Assembly (NCBI GenBank): GCA_025449935.1
Contig: JANWIJ010000058.1
Coordinates: 1 to 42,875 of the forward strand
Source: Chitinophagaceae bacterium
GTDB taxonomy: Bacteria; Bacteroidota; Bacteroidia; Chitinophagales; Chitinophagaceae
Reading direction: 5' to 3'
DNA: 42,875 nt
The notes under the pieces are model-generated. The model did no database searches and was not told the DNA's origin. It was given only the letters and a program-made list of their open reading frames with translations. Both the position numbers and the translations under genes were made by a program. Below are positions 24,345 through 33,160 of the stretch, in pieces (position 1 is the first letter of the stretch; every line of letters starts with the position of its first letter).

Positions 24345-26144
24345 ATGGCAACGGATATTCCCGCTGAAATTTATACTGCCCGCCTGGCGGAGTTAAAGAC
24401 TCGCTTAAAGCGGCTGAACAATACAAAAAGAAACCTGGCCTGGTGCCGGCTATTTTCCTTTCTCGCGACTATTGCCGCTGTCTGGATCCTTTTTCCTTAT
24501 GCCTGGTATCTTCCGGCCGGTGCCTTCCTGGTTTTGATAGTTGTTTTTTTGTTTTTTGTTTCAAAAGACCTTTCGAACAGCCAGGAAATTGAAAACACCC
24601 TGCTGCTCATAACAATAAACCAGGATGAATTGTCTGCACTCGGGCACCGGTTTATGGATTTCCCTGATGGAACCTTATGGCAACCCGCCACACATGCCTA
24701 TGCGGTTGACCTTGATATTTTCGGAAGGGCTTCGTTATATCAGTATACAAACAGGACATCATCAGAACAGGGCAATAAATTATTTGCCCGCTGGCTGCTC
24801 CATCCGGCGACAGCAACAGAAATTGAACTAAGGCAGGAATCAGTTAAAGAATTGACCGGCCTGGTGGAATGGCGGCAGCAGTTACAGGCATATGGCACCA
24901 GCAAGCGTTTAACGATTCGCACAGAGGAAAATGTTGTGACCTGGCTCAGTGGAGAAAACAGGTTTAGTAATAAGTTGTCCTGGAAATTGCTGAGAATTCT
25001 GTTCCCGCTCTTCAGCTTTACCATCCTGGGTTTATTTGTAACAGGCTTTATTTCCCAACAACGTTTTTGGATGATCATGCTCCTCTTGCTTTTCGTTTCC
25101 TTCGCTGTTTCCAAATTCGTGATGCCCGCTTATGCCAAACTCAATAAAATAACGGCTGAACTGGAGACCTTATCTGCCAGTATAAATTGGATTGAAACAA
25201 ACTCTTTTAAGAGCCCCCGCTTAGAGCACTTAAAAAACAGCTATGAGACCGAAGGTATAACTGCTTCTGTCATCATAAAAAATCTGAAAAAAATACTTGA
25301 CCGGCTGGACTATCGCCTCAATCCTGTTGTATTTATTCCACTAAGTGCTTTTTTATGCTGGGACCTCCAGCAAATATATCTACTGGAGAAATGGAAAGTG
25401 AAAAACCAGCGGCATATTACTGAATGGTTTTCCTCGTTAGCGGAAATAGAATCGCTTTCCAGCCTCGGCAATCTTTCCTTTAACCACCCGGATTGGTGTT
25501 TCCCGGTCTTGGTAAAAGAACCGGCTGTGCTTAAAGCGGAGGTTATGGGACATCCGCTAATTCCCAAAGAAAAAAGAATTGATAATTCATTCTCTACGGA
25601 AGGCGTTAACCAGATAAGTTTAATTACAGGTTCAAACATGGCCGGTAAGAGCACATTTCTAAGGAGCACCGGGGTAAATGTTGTACTCGCCATGATGGGA
25701 TCGCCCGTTTGCGCGAAGCGTTTTATTTTATCCCCGGTGAAAATCATGAGCAGCATGCGGATCAGTGATAACCTCGAGGAAAACACGTCCACTTTTTATG
25801 CAGAATTAAAGAAATTGAAAGAAGTGATTGAGGCAGTTTACCGGAATGAAAAAGTATTTTTGCTGCTGGACGAAATCCTGCGGGGCACCAACTCAGCCGA
25901 CCGTCATACCGGCTCTGCTGCTCTGATTAAACAGCTGATACAACATGAAGCGGTGGGCATGGTAGCCACCCACGACCTGGAACTGGCAAAGCTGGAGGCA
26001 CTGTACCCGGGCAACATCCATAATTATCATTTTGATGTACAGGTAGCTAATGATGAATTATTTTTCGATTATAAATTAAAAAGAGGCATCTGCCGCAGCA
26101 TGAATGCCTCTATATTGATGAAAAAGATAGGAATTGAGTTATAG
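24345..26144 (+). CDS. MutS-like ATPase with membrane helices
   Basis: A 599-residue protein with the MutS ATPase domain at the C-terminus: Walker A GSNMAGKST around residue 430, the following LRSTGVN, the MRISDNLEENTSTFYAELKKL block, and Walker B LLLDEILRGTNSADRHTG. The N-terminal mismatch-binding domains of MutS1 are absent. Instead two hydrophobic pairs appear at about 30-72 and 205-262, so it is probably membrane-anchored. Proteins like this are common in Bacteroidota and usually labelled MutS-related or DNA mismatch repair; their role is unproven and membrane position argues against classical mismatch repair. It reads divergently from tmRNA. Confidence 0.88.
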   Translation: MATDIPAEIYTARLAELKTRLKRLNNTKRNLAWCRLFSFLATIAAVWILFPYAWYLPAGAFLVLIVVFLFFVSKDLSNSQEIENTLLLITINQDELSALGHRFMDFPDGTLWQPATHAYAVDLDIFGRASLYQYTNRTSSEQGNKLFARWLLHPATATEIELRQESVKELTGLVEWRQQLQAYGTSKRLTIRTEENVVTWLSGENRFSNKLSWKLLRILFPLFSFTILGLFVTGFISQQRFWMIMLLLLFVSFAVSKFVMPAYAKLNKITAELETLSASINWIETNSFKSPRLEHLKNSYETEGITASVIIKNLKKILDRLDYRLNPVVFIPLSAFLCWDLQQIYLLEKWKVKNQRHITEWFSSLAEIESLSSLGNLSFNHPDWCFPVLVKEPAVLKAEVMGHPLIPKEKRIDNSFSTEGVNQISLITGSNMAGKSTFLRSTGVNVVLAMMGSPVCAKRFILSPVKIMSSMRISDNLEENTSTFYAELKKLKEVIEAVYRNEKVFLLLDEILRGTNSADRHTGSAALIKQLIQHEAVGMVATHDLELAKLEALYPGNIHNYHFDVQVANDELFFDYKLKRGICRSMNASILMKKIGIEL

Positions 26145-26156
26145 CTCTCCGGCGAT

Positions 26157-27533
26157 TTATTTCCCCCAGCCAAACCAGTCATTGCCATTGGCATACAACA
26201 TCAGGCCCAATAATAATACCATGCCGACGATCTGGGCATATTCCAGGAATTTCTCATTGGGTTTCCGCCGGGTTATCATCTCGTACAAGGTAAACATGAC
26301 ATGACCTCCATCCAAAGCCGGTATGGGTAACAGGTTCATAAATGCAAGAACAATAGATAAAAAGGCGGTGATGCGCCAAAATTGTTCCCAATCCCAACCG
26401 TATTTTGGAAAAATAGATCCCATGGCTTTAAAACCACCCACTCCCTTGTAAGCGCCGGTCTTGGGATTCAGGATTTTCTTAAACTGGTCAATATAAAATT
26501 TCAACTCATTTCCTGCTTTCCTGATTCCCGCCGGGAATGCTGCGAAGAAACTGTACTTGGTCACATTTAATTTTAACCAGCCAAGACTATCCATCTGGAG
26601 GTAGTCCATTCCGTAGGGGAAAAAACCAAGCTTGCCCAAACTGTCTACCTGGGCGGGGAAACTAACTTCCTGACCGTTACGCAATACAGTCAGGGATACT
26701 GTTTGATTCTTTTTTGCATCGAGCTGGTTTTGAAGTTCATCGAAAAAATTGAACCTGCCGGAATCAATCCCGATAATCTGGTCATTCTTTCGCAGGCCGG
26801 CTTTGTATATCCTTGCTGTATCGGGAACATAGAATGCAACGGCTGGTTTTCTCGGCTCAATAAATCCGCTTACATCTTTGTTCCTGTTTTCCACCAACTG
26901 CCCGATCAGGTCTTCATCGAGTTTAAGATCGATCCGCTGACCAGCCCGGTCCAGTGTGACTGTGCTTCCCAGTAAAAGATTGCGCCGTAATTTTTCGTAG
27001 TCCGTAACTGGTTTACCGTCTATCTCCAATATTTTATCACCATTACGGATGCCCATCTTATACATAGTGCTGTCCACAACATGTACACCGTACTTCATAG
27101 ACGCCGTGGGGATTTTCTTATCTCCCCATATCATCAATATAAAGGCGTAAATAACAAAGGCCACCAGGATATTCATGATCACCCCACCGAGCATGACGAT
27201 CAGTCTTTGCCAGGCCGGTTTACTCCTGAATTCCCATTCCTTTGGCGGTTGTTTCATCGCTTCTTTATCCATACTCTCATCAATCATCCCGGATATCTTT
27301 ACATAACCTCCCAGGGGCAACCAGCCAATACCGTATACTGTATCACCAATCTTCTTTTTTACCAGCGCAAACCAGGGGTCGAAGAACAGGAAGAATTTCT
27401 CCACGCGGCATTTGAACCACCGGGCAGTAATATAATGGCCAAACTCATGCAGTATGACGAGCAGCGACAGCGCAAGCAATAATTGCCCGGCCTGTAAGCC
27501 AACATTTGCCCAGTTAATAGCTAATAGATTCAT
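26157..27533 (-). CDS. rseP: RIP metalloprotease RseP (site-2 protease, intramembrane)
   Basis: A 458-residue intramembrane zinc protease. The first helix carries HEFGH (His29, Glu30, His33); the third-ligand motif is NLLPIPALDGGH near residue 406. Two PDZ-like domains lie between (about 145-225 with MGIRNGDKILEIDGKPV, and about 230-310 with AGLRKNDQIIGIDSGRF). RseP cleaves membrane-bound anti-sigma factors and leftover signal peptides. Length is within the family's 420-460. It follows dxr by 57 bases on the same strand, a conserved order in many bacteria. The ATG at 27533 gives a complete first helix. Confidence 0.92.
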   Translation of the reverse strand: MNLLAINWANVGLQAGQLLLALSLLVILHEFGHYITARWFKCRVEKFFLFFDPWFALVKKKIGDTVYGIGWLPLGGYVKISGMIDESMDKEAMKQPPKEWEFRSKPAWQRLIVMLGGVIMNILVAFVIYAFILMIWGDKKIPTASMKYGVHVVDSTMYKMGIRNGDKILEIDGKPVTDYEKLRRNLLLGSTVTLDRAGQRIDLKLDEDLIGQLVENRNKDVSGFIEPRKPAVAFYVPDTARIYKAGLRKNDQIIGIDSGRFNFFDELQNQLDAKKNQTVSLTVLRNGQEVSFPAQVDSLGKLGFFPYGMDYLQMDSLGWLKLNVTKYSFFAAFPAGIRKAGNELKFYIDQFKKILNPKTGAYKGVGGFKAMGSIFPKYGWDWEQFWRITAFLSIVLAFMNLLPIPALDGGHVMFTLYEMITRRKPNEKFLEYAQIVGMVLLLGLMLYANGNDWFGWGK

Positions 27534-27590
27534 AGTACTCTTATAAAAGAAAAAAATCCCAAACCTTTAAGCAGATCCGGAATTCACTAA

Positions 27591-28760
27591 TTAAAGCTTA
27601 ATAATGTCGGCGGCAAAGTTACGGGCCTCCCCGTCGCTGTCAAAATATTCCTCGAGGGTTGGCTTTTCTATGAAAGGTATGCGCTCCATCGTTTTTTCAA
27701 TCAGGTCTGTCATATCCAGGAAGTTAATACGATTGCGGAGGAATGCGTAAACCGCTATTTCATTAGCAGCATTCATGATACACGGCAGGTTGCCTCCTTT
27801 ATGTAATGCCTCGGTAGCCAGCGAAAGATTCCTGAAAGTCTTAACGTCAGGCTCCTCGAAGGTCAGTGTGCTCACCTTCCTGAAATCATAGCGCGGATAA
27901 TTGCTGGCTATTCTTTTGGGGAATGCAAGTGCATACTGGATAGGTAATTTCATATCCGGTAAACCCATCTGGGCTTTGATGCTTCCGTCTTCAAATTGTA
28001 CCATACTGTGGATGATACTTTGCGGATGGATAACGACCTGCACCTGCTCGGGTTTTAAATTAAACAGCCATTTAGCTTCGATCATTTCCAGTCCCTTATT
28101 CATCAGCGTGGCAGAGTCAATTGAAATCTTAGCACCCATATTCCAGTTGGGGTGCTGCAGGGCATGCTCCCTTTTTACATTAACAAGGTAATTGGGTTTG
28201 CGGCCAAGAAAAGGGCCCCCGGATGCTGTCAGAATAATTTTCTCGATCCGGTTCCTTGTTTCACCAACGAGGCATTGAAAAATGGCTGAATGTTCTGAAT
28301 CGACCGGGATCACCGGCACCCTGTGTTCCACCGCTTTCCGCATGATGATATCACCGGCGACAACCAGCGTTTCTTTGTTCGCCAGGGCAATTGTCTTACC
28401 GTTGCTGATTGCCTGCAAGGTGGGCTTCAACCCCGCATAGCCCACAATGCCCGCCAGCATCAGGTCATAACAATCCATTGCAGCCACTTCCTCCAGGGCC
28501 TTTTCTCCGGCAAATACTTTTACCTGGGTTGCGGCCAGGGCTTCCTTCACCTTACCATACTTCTTTTCGTCTCCAATCACAACAATATTCGGGTTAAACT
28601 TTAAAGCATGTTCAACCAGCAATTCATCATTATGATGGGCCGTGAGAATTTCTACGGAAAATTTATCAGGATGAGCCTCTATGACCTGCAGCGCCTGGGT
28701 ACCGATAGAACCAGTTGATCCAAATAAGGCAATTCGTTTTATGGGTTGATCGCTATTCAT
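27591..28760 (-). CDS. dxr: 1-deoxy-D-xylulose-5-phosphate reductoisomerase
   Basis: A 389-residue cytoplasmic enzyme that converts DXP to 2-C-methyl-D-erythritol 4-phosphate, the first committed step of the MEP isoprenoid pathway. The NADPH-binding start GSTGSIGTQAL, the ALANKETLV block, the metal-binding VDSEHSAIFQ, and the substrate loop HPNWNMGAKISIDSATLMNKGLE are all present. Full family length (about 385-400). It is in line with rseP downstream and the GH3 gene upstream (36 bases), so the three may form one transcript. Confidence 0.96.
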   Translation of the reverse strand: MNSDQPIKRIALFGSTGSIGTQALQVIEAHPDKFSVEILTAHHNDELLVEHALKFNPNIVVIGDEKKYGKVKEALAATQVKVFAGEKALEEVAAMDCYDLMLAGIVGYAGLKPTLQAISNGKTIALANKETLVVAGDIIMRKAVEHRVPVIPVDSEHSAIFQCLVGETRNRIEKIILTASGGPFLGRKPNYLVNVKREHALQHPNWNMGAKISIDSATLMNKGLEMIEAKWLFNLKPEQVQVVIHPQSIIHSMVQFEDGSIKAQMGLPDMKLPIQYALAFPKRIASNYPRYDFRKVSTLTFEEPDVKTFRNLSLATEALHKGGNLPCIMNAANEIAVYAFLRNRINFLDMTDLIEKTMERIPFIEKPTLEEYFDSDGEARNFAADIIKL

Positions 28761-28795
28761 GGGTGAAATAAATCAGAAAATTAATTATCAGCCTC

Positions 28796-30304
28796 TCAGG
28801 CGGTCTCGAGGCGTTCTGTCCATTTTGCCAATTCATCAGCAATTTTTCTGTCGTTGCTTAATCTTGGCACTTTATTCTGTCCGCCCAATTTACCAATTGA
28901 TTTCATGTAATCAATAAATCCGTTCTTCCGGACAGGAGTGACTTTCAGCGGCCGCAGGATGTTCCCCGCAATCAGGTCATCATAATAAACATTCTTTTGC
29001 CGGAGCGCCTGGTCCAGTTTGGCCGCAAACTCCGGCATGTTTCCAGGCACGCTTTCAAACTCCACAAACCATTCATGGTACGACTTTCCTTCGTCACCAC
29101 TGACAAGGGGCGCAACCGTAAATTCAGTGATCTGCACCTTTTCTTCTGCCGCCACTTTTAGCATGCATGATTCGACTTCTTCACCAATCACATGCTCCCC
29201 GAAAGCAGAAATATAATGTTTTGTCCTGCCAGTTACCACGAGCCGGTAAGGTTCCGTGGAAACAAATTTAATGGTGTCGCCCAGGTTATATCCCCAGAGG
29301 CCCGCATTGCTGTTAATGATGAGCGCATAGTTCTCACCGGCTCTTACCTCTTTCAGCGATAACCGGGTGGGATGTTCATTAAATATTTCGCCGGCCGGAA
29401 CAAATTCAAAAAAGATACCACTATTGGTATTTAACAAGAGGCCTTCTGCATGTTGGGAATCCTGGAAAGCAAAAAAACCTTCGCTGGCCGGAAACAATTC
29501 AATCGTGTCAATCTTTCTCCCGATACTCTCCAGCAATCTCGCTTTGTACGGCTCAAAGTTCACACCGCCCTGGACCATCACGCTGAAATTGGGAAACAAC
29601 TCCCCTATTTTTTTTCCGCTTCTTTTTATGAGTTCATCAAAATACATCTGCATCCACGGCGGTATACCGCTGATCAGGGTCATATTCTTATCAATTGTCT
29701 CGTCTACAATCTTATTGAGTTTGGTTTCCCAGTCTTCGATGCAGTTGGTTTCGTAAGAAGGCATCTGGTTAGTGCGGAGATATTTCGGCACATGATGATT
29801 AACGATACCGCTGAGTCTCCCGGTAGGGATACCACCTACCCGTTCCAGTTCCGGGGATCCGGAGAGAAATATCAGTTTCCCATCTGCGAATCTTGTATTC
29901 CCTGTTTCAGCCATATAACATAGCAGGGCATTACGGGCCGTATTGATATGGTTGGGAATGGACTCCTTGCTGATCGGGATATATTTGGTGCCGCTGGTGG
30001 TGCCGGATGTTTTGGCAAAATAGATGGGTTTGCCTTTCCAAAGTACGTTATGGCGGCCCTCCTTGACCTTTTCAATCCAGGGTTTTAGCTGCTCGTAGTC
30101 CCTGACCGGCACTGCCTGGCTGAACTCGGCATAATTGTTTACTTTATCGAGGCCAGCCGATCTCCCAAAATCCGTATTCCGGCCGGTTTTAACCAGGTAT
30201 TTGAGGATATTTTCCTGGTCCGCCAGGGCTGTGGCCATCCCTTTACGGATACCTTTATATATATAATTGGCGAATGGTCTGGCTAAAAAAGACTTGATTT
30301 TCAT
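28796..30304 (-). CDS. GH3 auxin-responsive promoter family protein (acyl-adenylate-forming ligase type)
   Basis: A 502-residue member of the bacterial GH3 family, distantly related to plant GH3 acyl-acid amido synthetases. The ATP-binding phosphate loop is KTSGTTSGTKYIPIS (about 104-118); later blocks are ELFPASEGFFAFQD and the TGRTKHYISAFGEHV motif near the C-terminal subdomain hinge. It probably adenylates a carboxylic acid and transfers it to an amine, but the bacterial substrate is unknown; the family name does not imply auxin here. Full length. It heads the dxr-rseP string and is divergent from rplU. Confidence 0.88.
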   Translation of the reverse strand: MKIKSFLARPFANYIYKGIRKGMATALADQENILKYLVKTGRNTDFGRSAGLDKVNNYAEFSQAVPVRDYEQLKPWIEKVKEGRHNVLWKGKPIYFAKTSGTTSGTKYIPISKESIPNHINTARNALLCYMAETGNTRFADGKLIFLSGSPELERVGGIPTGRLSGIVNHHVPKYLRTNQMPSYETNCIEDWETKLNKIVDETIDKNMTLISGIPPWMQMYFDELIKRSGKKIGELFPNFSVMVQGGVNFEPYKARLLESIGRKIDTIELFPASEGFFAFQDSQHAEGLLLNTNSGIFFEFVPAGEIFNEHPTRLSLKEVRAGENYALIINSNAGLWGYNLGDTIKFVSTEPYRLVVTGRTKHYISAFGEHVIGEEVESCMLKVAAEEKVQITEFTVAPLVSGDEGKSYHEWFVEFESVPGNMPEFAAKLDQALRQKNVYYDDLIAGNILRPLKVTPVRKNGFIDYMKSIGKLGGQNKVPRLSNDRKIADELAKWTERLETA

Positions 30305-30335
30305 ACTTTATGCCATGGAAAACCCTACGGGGATA

Positions 30336-30343
30336 CAAATATA
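30336..30343 (-). promoter_or_regulatory. -7 promoter box TATATTTG for the GH3-dxr-rseP string
   Basis: TATATTTG on the minus strand is an exact -7 match, about 25 bases ahead of the likely transcript's ATG at 30304. No TTG is found at the proper -33 spacing. Confidence 0.45.
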
Positions 30344-30398
30344 ACGGATGGCCCGGCAAATGGGGGGCAATTAATGTTCATAAATCTTTGATTTTCCG

Positions 30399-30429
30399 TT
30401 TGCCGGTACAGATTTTCCCCTTACCTTTG
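30399..30429 (+). promoter_or_regulatory. Consensus promoter TTTG-N19-TACCTTTG for rplU-rpmA
   Basis: TTTG at 30399-30402 and TACCTTTG at 30422-30429 are exactly 19 bases apart, a perfect match to the Bacteroidota promoter. A start near 30436 leaves a leader of only about 13 bases before the L21 ATG, so there is no room for a long leader-type autoregulator. Confidence 0.85.
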
Positions 30430-30448
30430 CCGTCCTAATTTTAAACGT

Positions 30449-30748
30449 ATGATAGCCGTAGTAAAAGTAGCCGGACAGCAGTTCAAAGTAGAAAAAGACC
30501 AAACTTTGTACGTTCCTCAACTGGAAGGAAAAGCCGGCGATAAACTGAACCTGGAAGTGTTATTGGCTGAAGCTGACGGCAAACTGTCTGCAGGAGCTGA
30601 TGTGAAAACAAAAGTAAAAGCAGAGATCCTTGGCCAGGTTAAAGGTGAAACCGTGATCGCTTACAAACAAAAAAGACGGAAAGGATTTCACAAAAAGAAA
30701 GGTCACCGCACGGCGTATACAAAAATTAAAGTGACGTCAATCGCTTAA
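30449..30748 (+). CDS. rplU: 50S ribosomal protein L21
   Basis: A 99-residue ribosomal protein, as expected for L21 (about 100-105). The start IAVVKVAGQQFKVEKDQTLYVPQL and the C-terminal KRRKGFHKKKGHRTAYTKIKV are the family's clearest blocks. It binds 23S rRNA in the large subunit. It precedes rpmA by 39 bases, the usual bacterial order, with a consensus promoter directly upstream. Confidence 0.97.
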   Translation: MIAVVKVAGQQFKVEKDQTLYVPQLEGKAGDKLNLEVLLAEADGKLSAGADVKTKVKAEILGQVKGETVIAYKQKRRKGFHKKKGHRTAYTKIKVTSIA

Positions 30749-30787
30749 TTCAATAACGCAAACTACTAATTCTAAAAACTTCGAGAT

Positions 30788-31048
30788 ATGGCACATAAGA
30801 AAGGTGAAGGTAGTGTAAAGAATGGCCGCGACTCCCAGAGCAAACGCCTGGGCGTAAAAATTTTTGGTGGTCAGCCTGCCATTGCCGGCAGCATTATCAT
30901 TCGTCAACGTGGTACCGTTTATCATCCCGGTAAAAATGTGGGTGTAGGAAAAGACTATACTTTATTTGCTTTAAGTAATGGTCTGGTTGAATTCCGGAAA
31001 GGAAGAAACAACCGAACTTATGTTTCAGTAACAGCTGTTGAGGCATAA
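30788..31048 (+). CDS. rpmA: 50S ribosomal protein L27
   Basis: An 86-residue L27. [20 protein letters not shown] and [21 protein letters not shown] are diagnostic. The protein begins with MAHKK directly, without the Firmicutes-type cleavable N-terminal extension, so its tail can reach the peptidyl-transferase centre unprocessed. It is co-transcribed with rplU. No hairpin terminator is visible after its stop; the next gene has its own promoter. Confidence 0.98.
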   Translation: MAHKKGEGSVKNGRDSQSKRLGVKIFGGQPAIAGSIIIRQRGTVYHPGKNVGVGKDYTLFALSNGLVEFRKGRNNRTYVSVTAVEA

Positions 31049-31086
31049 GCAAAAAATTCCCGGTTGCCAATTTTGTGGAAAAAAAA

Positions 31087-31117
31087 TTTGGGTAGTATAA
31101 AATAATTGTTATTTTTA
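31087..31117 (+). promoter_or_regulatory. Promoter TTTG-N19-TATTTTTA for the lysine/alanine peptide gene
   Basis: TTTG at 31087-31090 is followed after exactly 19 bases by TATTTTTA (31110-31117), one mismatch from TAnnTTTG. A start near 31124 gives a 35-base leader before the ATG at 31159. Confidence 0.65.
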
Positions 31118-31158
31118 CTGTCGTTAACCCATTTTTACTAACATTAAATTCTAACAAA

Positions 31159-31245
31159 ATGGCAACTAAGAAAAAAGCAGCTAAGAAAAAAGCCGCTCCA
31201 AAAAAGAAAGCAGCTAAGAAAAAAGCCGCTAAGAAAAAGAAATAG
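31159..31245 (+). CDS. 28-residue lysine/alanine-rich peptide, histone-H1-tail-like
   Basis: A 28-codon frame made of 16 lysines, nine alanines, one Thr, one Pro and the initial Met. The unit KKKAAK is repeated, with a single Pro14 in the middle (KKKAAPKKKAAK). It resembles the C-terminal tail of histone H1 or the tails on some bacterial HU, AlgP and topoisomerase proteins, but here nothing else is attached. A promoter with correct spacing lies before it, and a strong terminator starts 28 bases after its TAG, so it is a self-contained transcription unit. A non-specific DNA- or RNA-binding role is inferred from charge only. It is too short for most gene finders. Confidence 0.75.
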   Translation: MATKKKAAKKKAAPKKKAAKKKAAKKKK

Positions 31246-31272
31246 TTTGAAAATTTCTTAAATGAAATAAGT

Positions 31273-31301
31273 AAGTCCCGATTCTTCGGGACTTTTTTTT
31301 T
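31273..31301 (+). terminator. Strong intrinsic terminator after the lysine/alanine peptide gene
   Basis: AAGTCCCGA (31273-31281) pairs perfectly with TCGGGACTT (31286-31294) around a TTCT loop, followed by an unbroken T run to 31301. This is a classic rho-independent terminator. Confidence 0.92.
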
Positions 31302-31448
31302 GCCTGCACTTTTGCCGTTCTTACAGGGAAAAATCGCCTGCGGGGCTGGCGCCCGTTCCTTCACAGCCCTGTTTTTCCAGCCTGGTTGCGGAAAAAAATC
31401 GAAATGAAGGGCATAACCTGTAGCTATCAAAATTCTTAAATTGCAGGT

Positions 31449-33134
31449 ATGGATAATGCCTCCATCGCCGACAATTTTTCCCTGCTCGCCAAACTCATGG
31501 ATATACATGGCGAGAATTCCTTCAAAACGAAAACCTACGGAATAGCGGCTTTCAACATCGAGAAGATGCCGGTTTCCCTGAAAGACACTCCCCGGGACAA
31601 ACTTTTTGGGATCAAGGGGATTGGTGACAGTGTGGGCAAGAAAGTGATCGAAATGCTGGATACCGGCAAGCTGGAAGTTTTAAGTGACTACATCACCAGG
31701 ACCCCGCCAGGCGTCATTGAAATGCTCAGCATTAAAGGGATCGGGCCAAAAAAGATCCATACCATCTGGAAAGAGATGGGGTTGGAATCGATCGGGGAAC
31801 TTTTGTATGCCTGCGAGGAAAACAGGCTGACACTTTTTAAGGGCTTTGGTGAAAAGACACAACAAAATGTGCGGGAGTCTATTGATTTCTACTTACTGAA
31901 CCAGGGACATTTTTTGTATGCACAGCTGGATGCTATTGTTCCGCAGGTGGATGGATACCTGAAAAAATTATTTTCTCCCGGGAAAGTTCATGTGACCGGT
32001 GCATACCGCCGGCAGGCCCTGACGATTGAAGAATTAGAGTTCGTCATTCTGGAAACCAATGAAAAAATCAAACCGGCATTTCAAACGGCCCAACCACCCG
32101 AGTTGCTCGAAGAAGATTCCTGCCAGCTTTTATATAAATTAAAAAATGGACTGAGACTCCGCCTCTATACCGGGGGATCCAACCGGGCTGAACAGTTATT
32201 TAATACGACCGGCAGCGCCGGGTTCCTGGAAGCATTTAATAAATCATTTCCTGCCTTAAAATACCAGGGAGATGAAACGGAAGATGATGCCATCATTTTC
32301 ACCAAAGCAAAAATTCCTTTCATCCTTCCCTGCCTCAGGGAAACTGGTACGATCATTGAAAAAGCGAAATCAAAGGGTTTGCCTGAACTGATAGAAACCA
32401 ACCATATCCGGTCCATCATCCACAGCCATAGCAACTGGAGCGATGGCGTGAATACGATCGAAGAGATGGCGCAGGAATGTATCAGGCGGGGATACGAGTA
32501 CCTGGTTATTTCTGACCACTCGCAAACAGCCGTATATGCCAACGGACTGAAAGAAGACCGCATCAGGGAACAACACCGCTATATTGATGAATTGAATGCA
32601 AGGCTTTCGCCATTTAAAATCTTTAAGAGTATTGAAAGCGATATTTTAAACGATGGCAGCCTGGATTACCCGGAATCCGTTTTAAAAACCTTTGACCTGG
32701 TCATCGCTTCAGTACACAGCAACCTTAAGATGAACGAGGAAAAAGCAATGGCCCGGCTGGTAAAGGCCATACAAAACCCCTATACCACGATCCTTGGTCA
32801 TATGACCGGCCGACTGCTGCTTAGCCGCAATGGATACCCGCTTGACCATAAAAAGATTATTGAAACCTGCGCAGCCCACCAGGTGGTAATAGAAATAAAT
32901 GCACATCCGCGCCGCCTCGACATGGACTGGAAATGGATTGATTACGCGATGGAAAAGGGTGTATTGCTATCCATAGACCCGGATGCTCATGCACTTGATG
33001 GTTTTGATGATGTAAAATACGGGGTGCTGGCAGCCCAGAAAGGAGGATTGACCAAAGAAAATAATCTCAGCAGTTATACCCTGAAGGCGTTTGATCTGTT
33101 TTTAGCTGGAATCCGAAAAGCAAAAAAAATATAA
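31449..33134 (+). CDS. PolX-family protein (polymerase X + PHP phosphoesterase), polymerase site degenerate
   Basis: A 561-residue protein with bacterial PolX layout: helix-hairpin-helix region with FGIKGIGDSVGKK and LSIKGIGPKK (about 50-110), an X-family palm (about 170-310), and a C-terminal PHP domain (about 320-555). The PHP metal ligands look intact: HSHSNWSDG (323-331), ISDHSQ, SIESDIL, ASVHSN, GHMTGRLL and DPDAHALD. The palm is odd: the usual GSxRRG...DxD reads GAYRRQ...EELEF (about 183-197) and the later catalytic Asp position reads LRLRLY. So exonuclease or AP-endonuclease activity seems likely and polymerisation doubtful. It stands alone, convergent with the NtrY-like kinase. Confidence 0.88.
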   Translation: MDNASIADNFSLLAKLMDIHGENSFKTKTYGIAAFNIEKMPVSLKDTPRDKLFGIKGIGDSVGKKVIEMLDTGKLEVLSDYITRTPPGVIEMLSIKGIGPKKIHTIWKEMGLESIGELLYACEENRLTLFKGFGEKTQQNVRESIDFYLLNQGHFLYAQLDAIVPQVDGYLKKLFSPGKVHVTGAYRRQALTIEELEFVILETNEKIKPAFQTAQPPELLEEDSCQLLYKLKNGLRLRLYTGGSNRAEQLFNTTGSAGFLEAFNKSFPALKYQGDETEDDAIIFTKAKIPFILPCLRETGTIIEKAKSKGLPELIETNHIRSIIHSHSNWSDGVNTIEEMAQECIRRGYEYLVISDHSQTAVYANGLKEDRIREQHRYIDELNARLSPFKIFKSIESDILNDGSLDYPESVLKTFDLVIASVHSNLKMNEEKAMARLVKAIQNPYTTILGHMTGRLLLSRNGYPLDHKKIIETCAAHQVVIEINAHPRRLDMDWKWIDYAMEKGVLLSIDPDAHALDGFDDVKYGVLAAQKGGLTKENNLSSYTLKAFDLFLAGIRKAKKI

Positions 33135-33160
33135 TACACGGCCACTTCAAAAAATAATTT

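Noticed and set aside
28796-30304. GH3 protein as evidence of transfer from plants
   Set aside because: Bacterial GH3-family proteins are widespread in Bacteroidota and the codon use matches the neighbours.
30897-31508. A minus-strand open frame of 203 codons with hydrophobic Phe/Ala/Leu repeats
   Set aside because: The hydrophobic repeat is only the reverse complement of the lysine/alanine peptide gene, and the frame runs through rpmA, a promoter and a terminator of the other strand.
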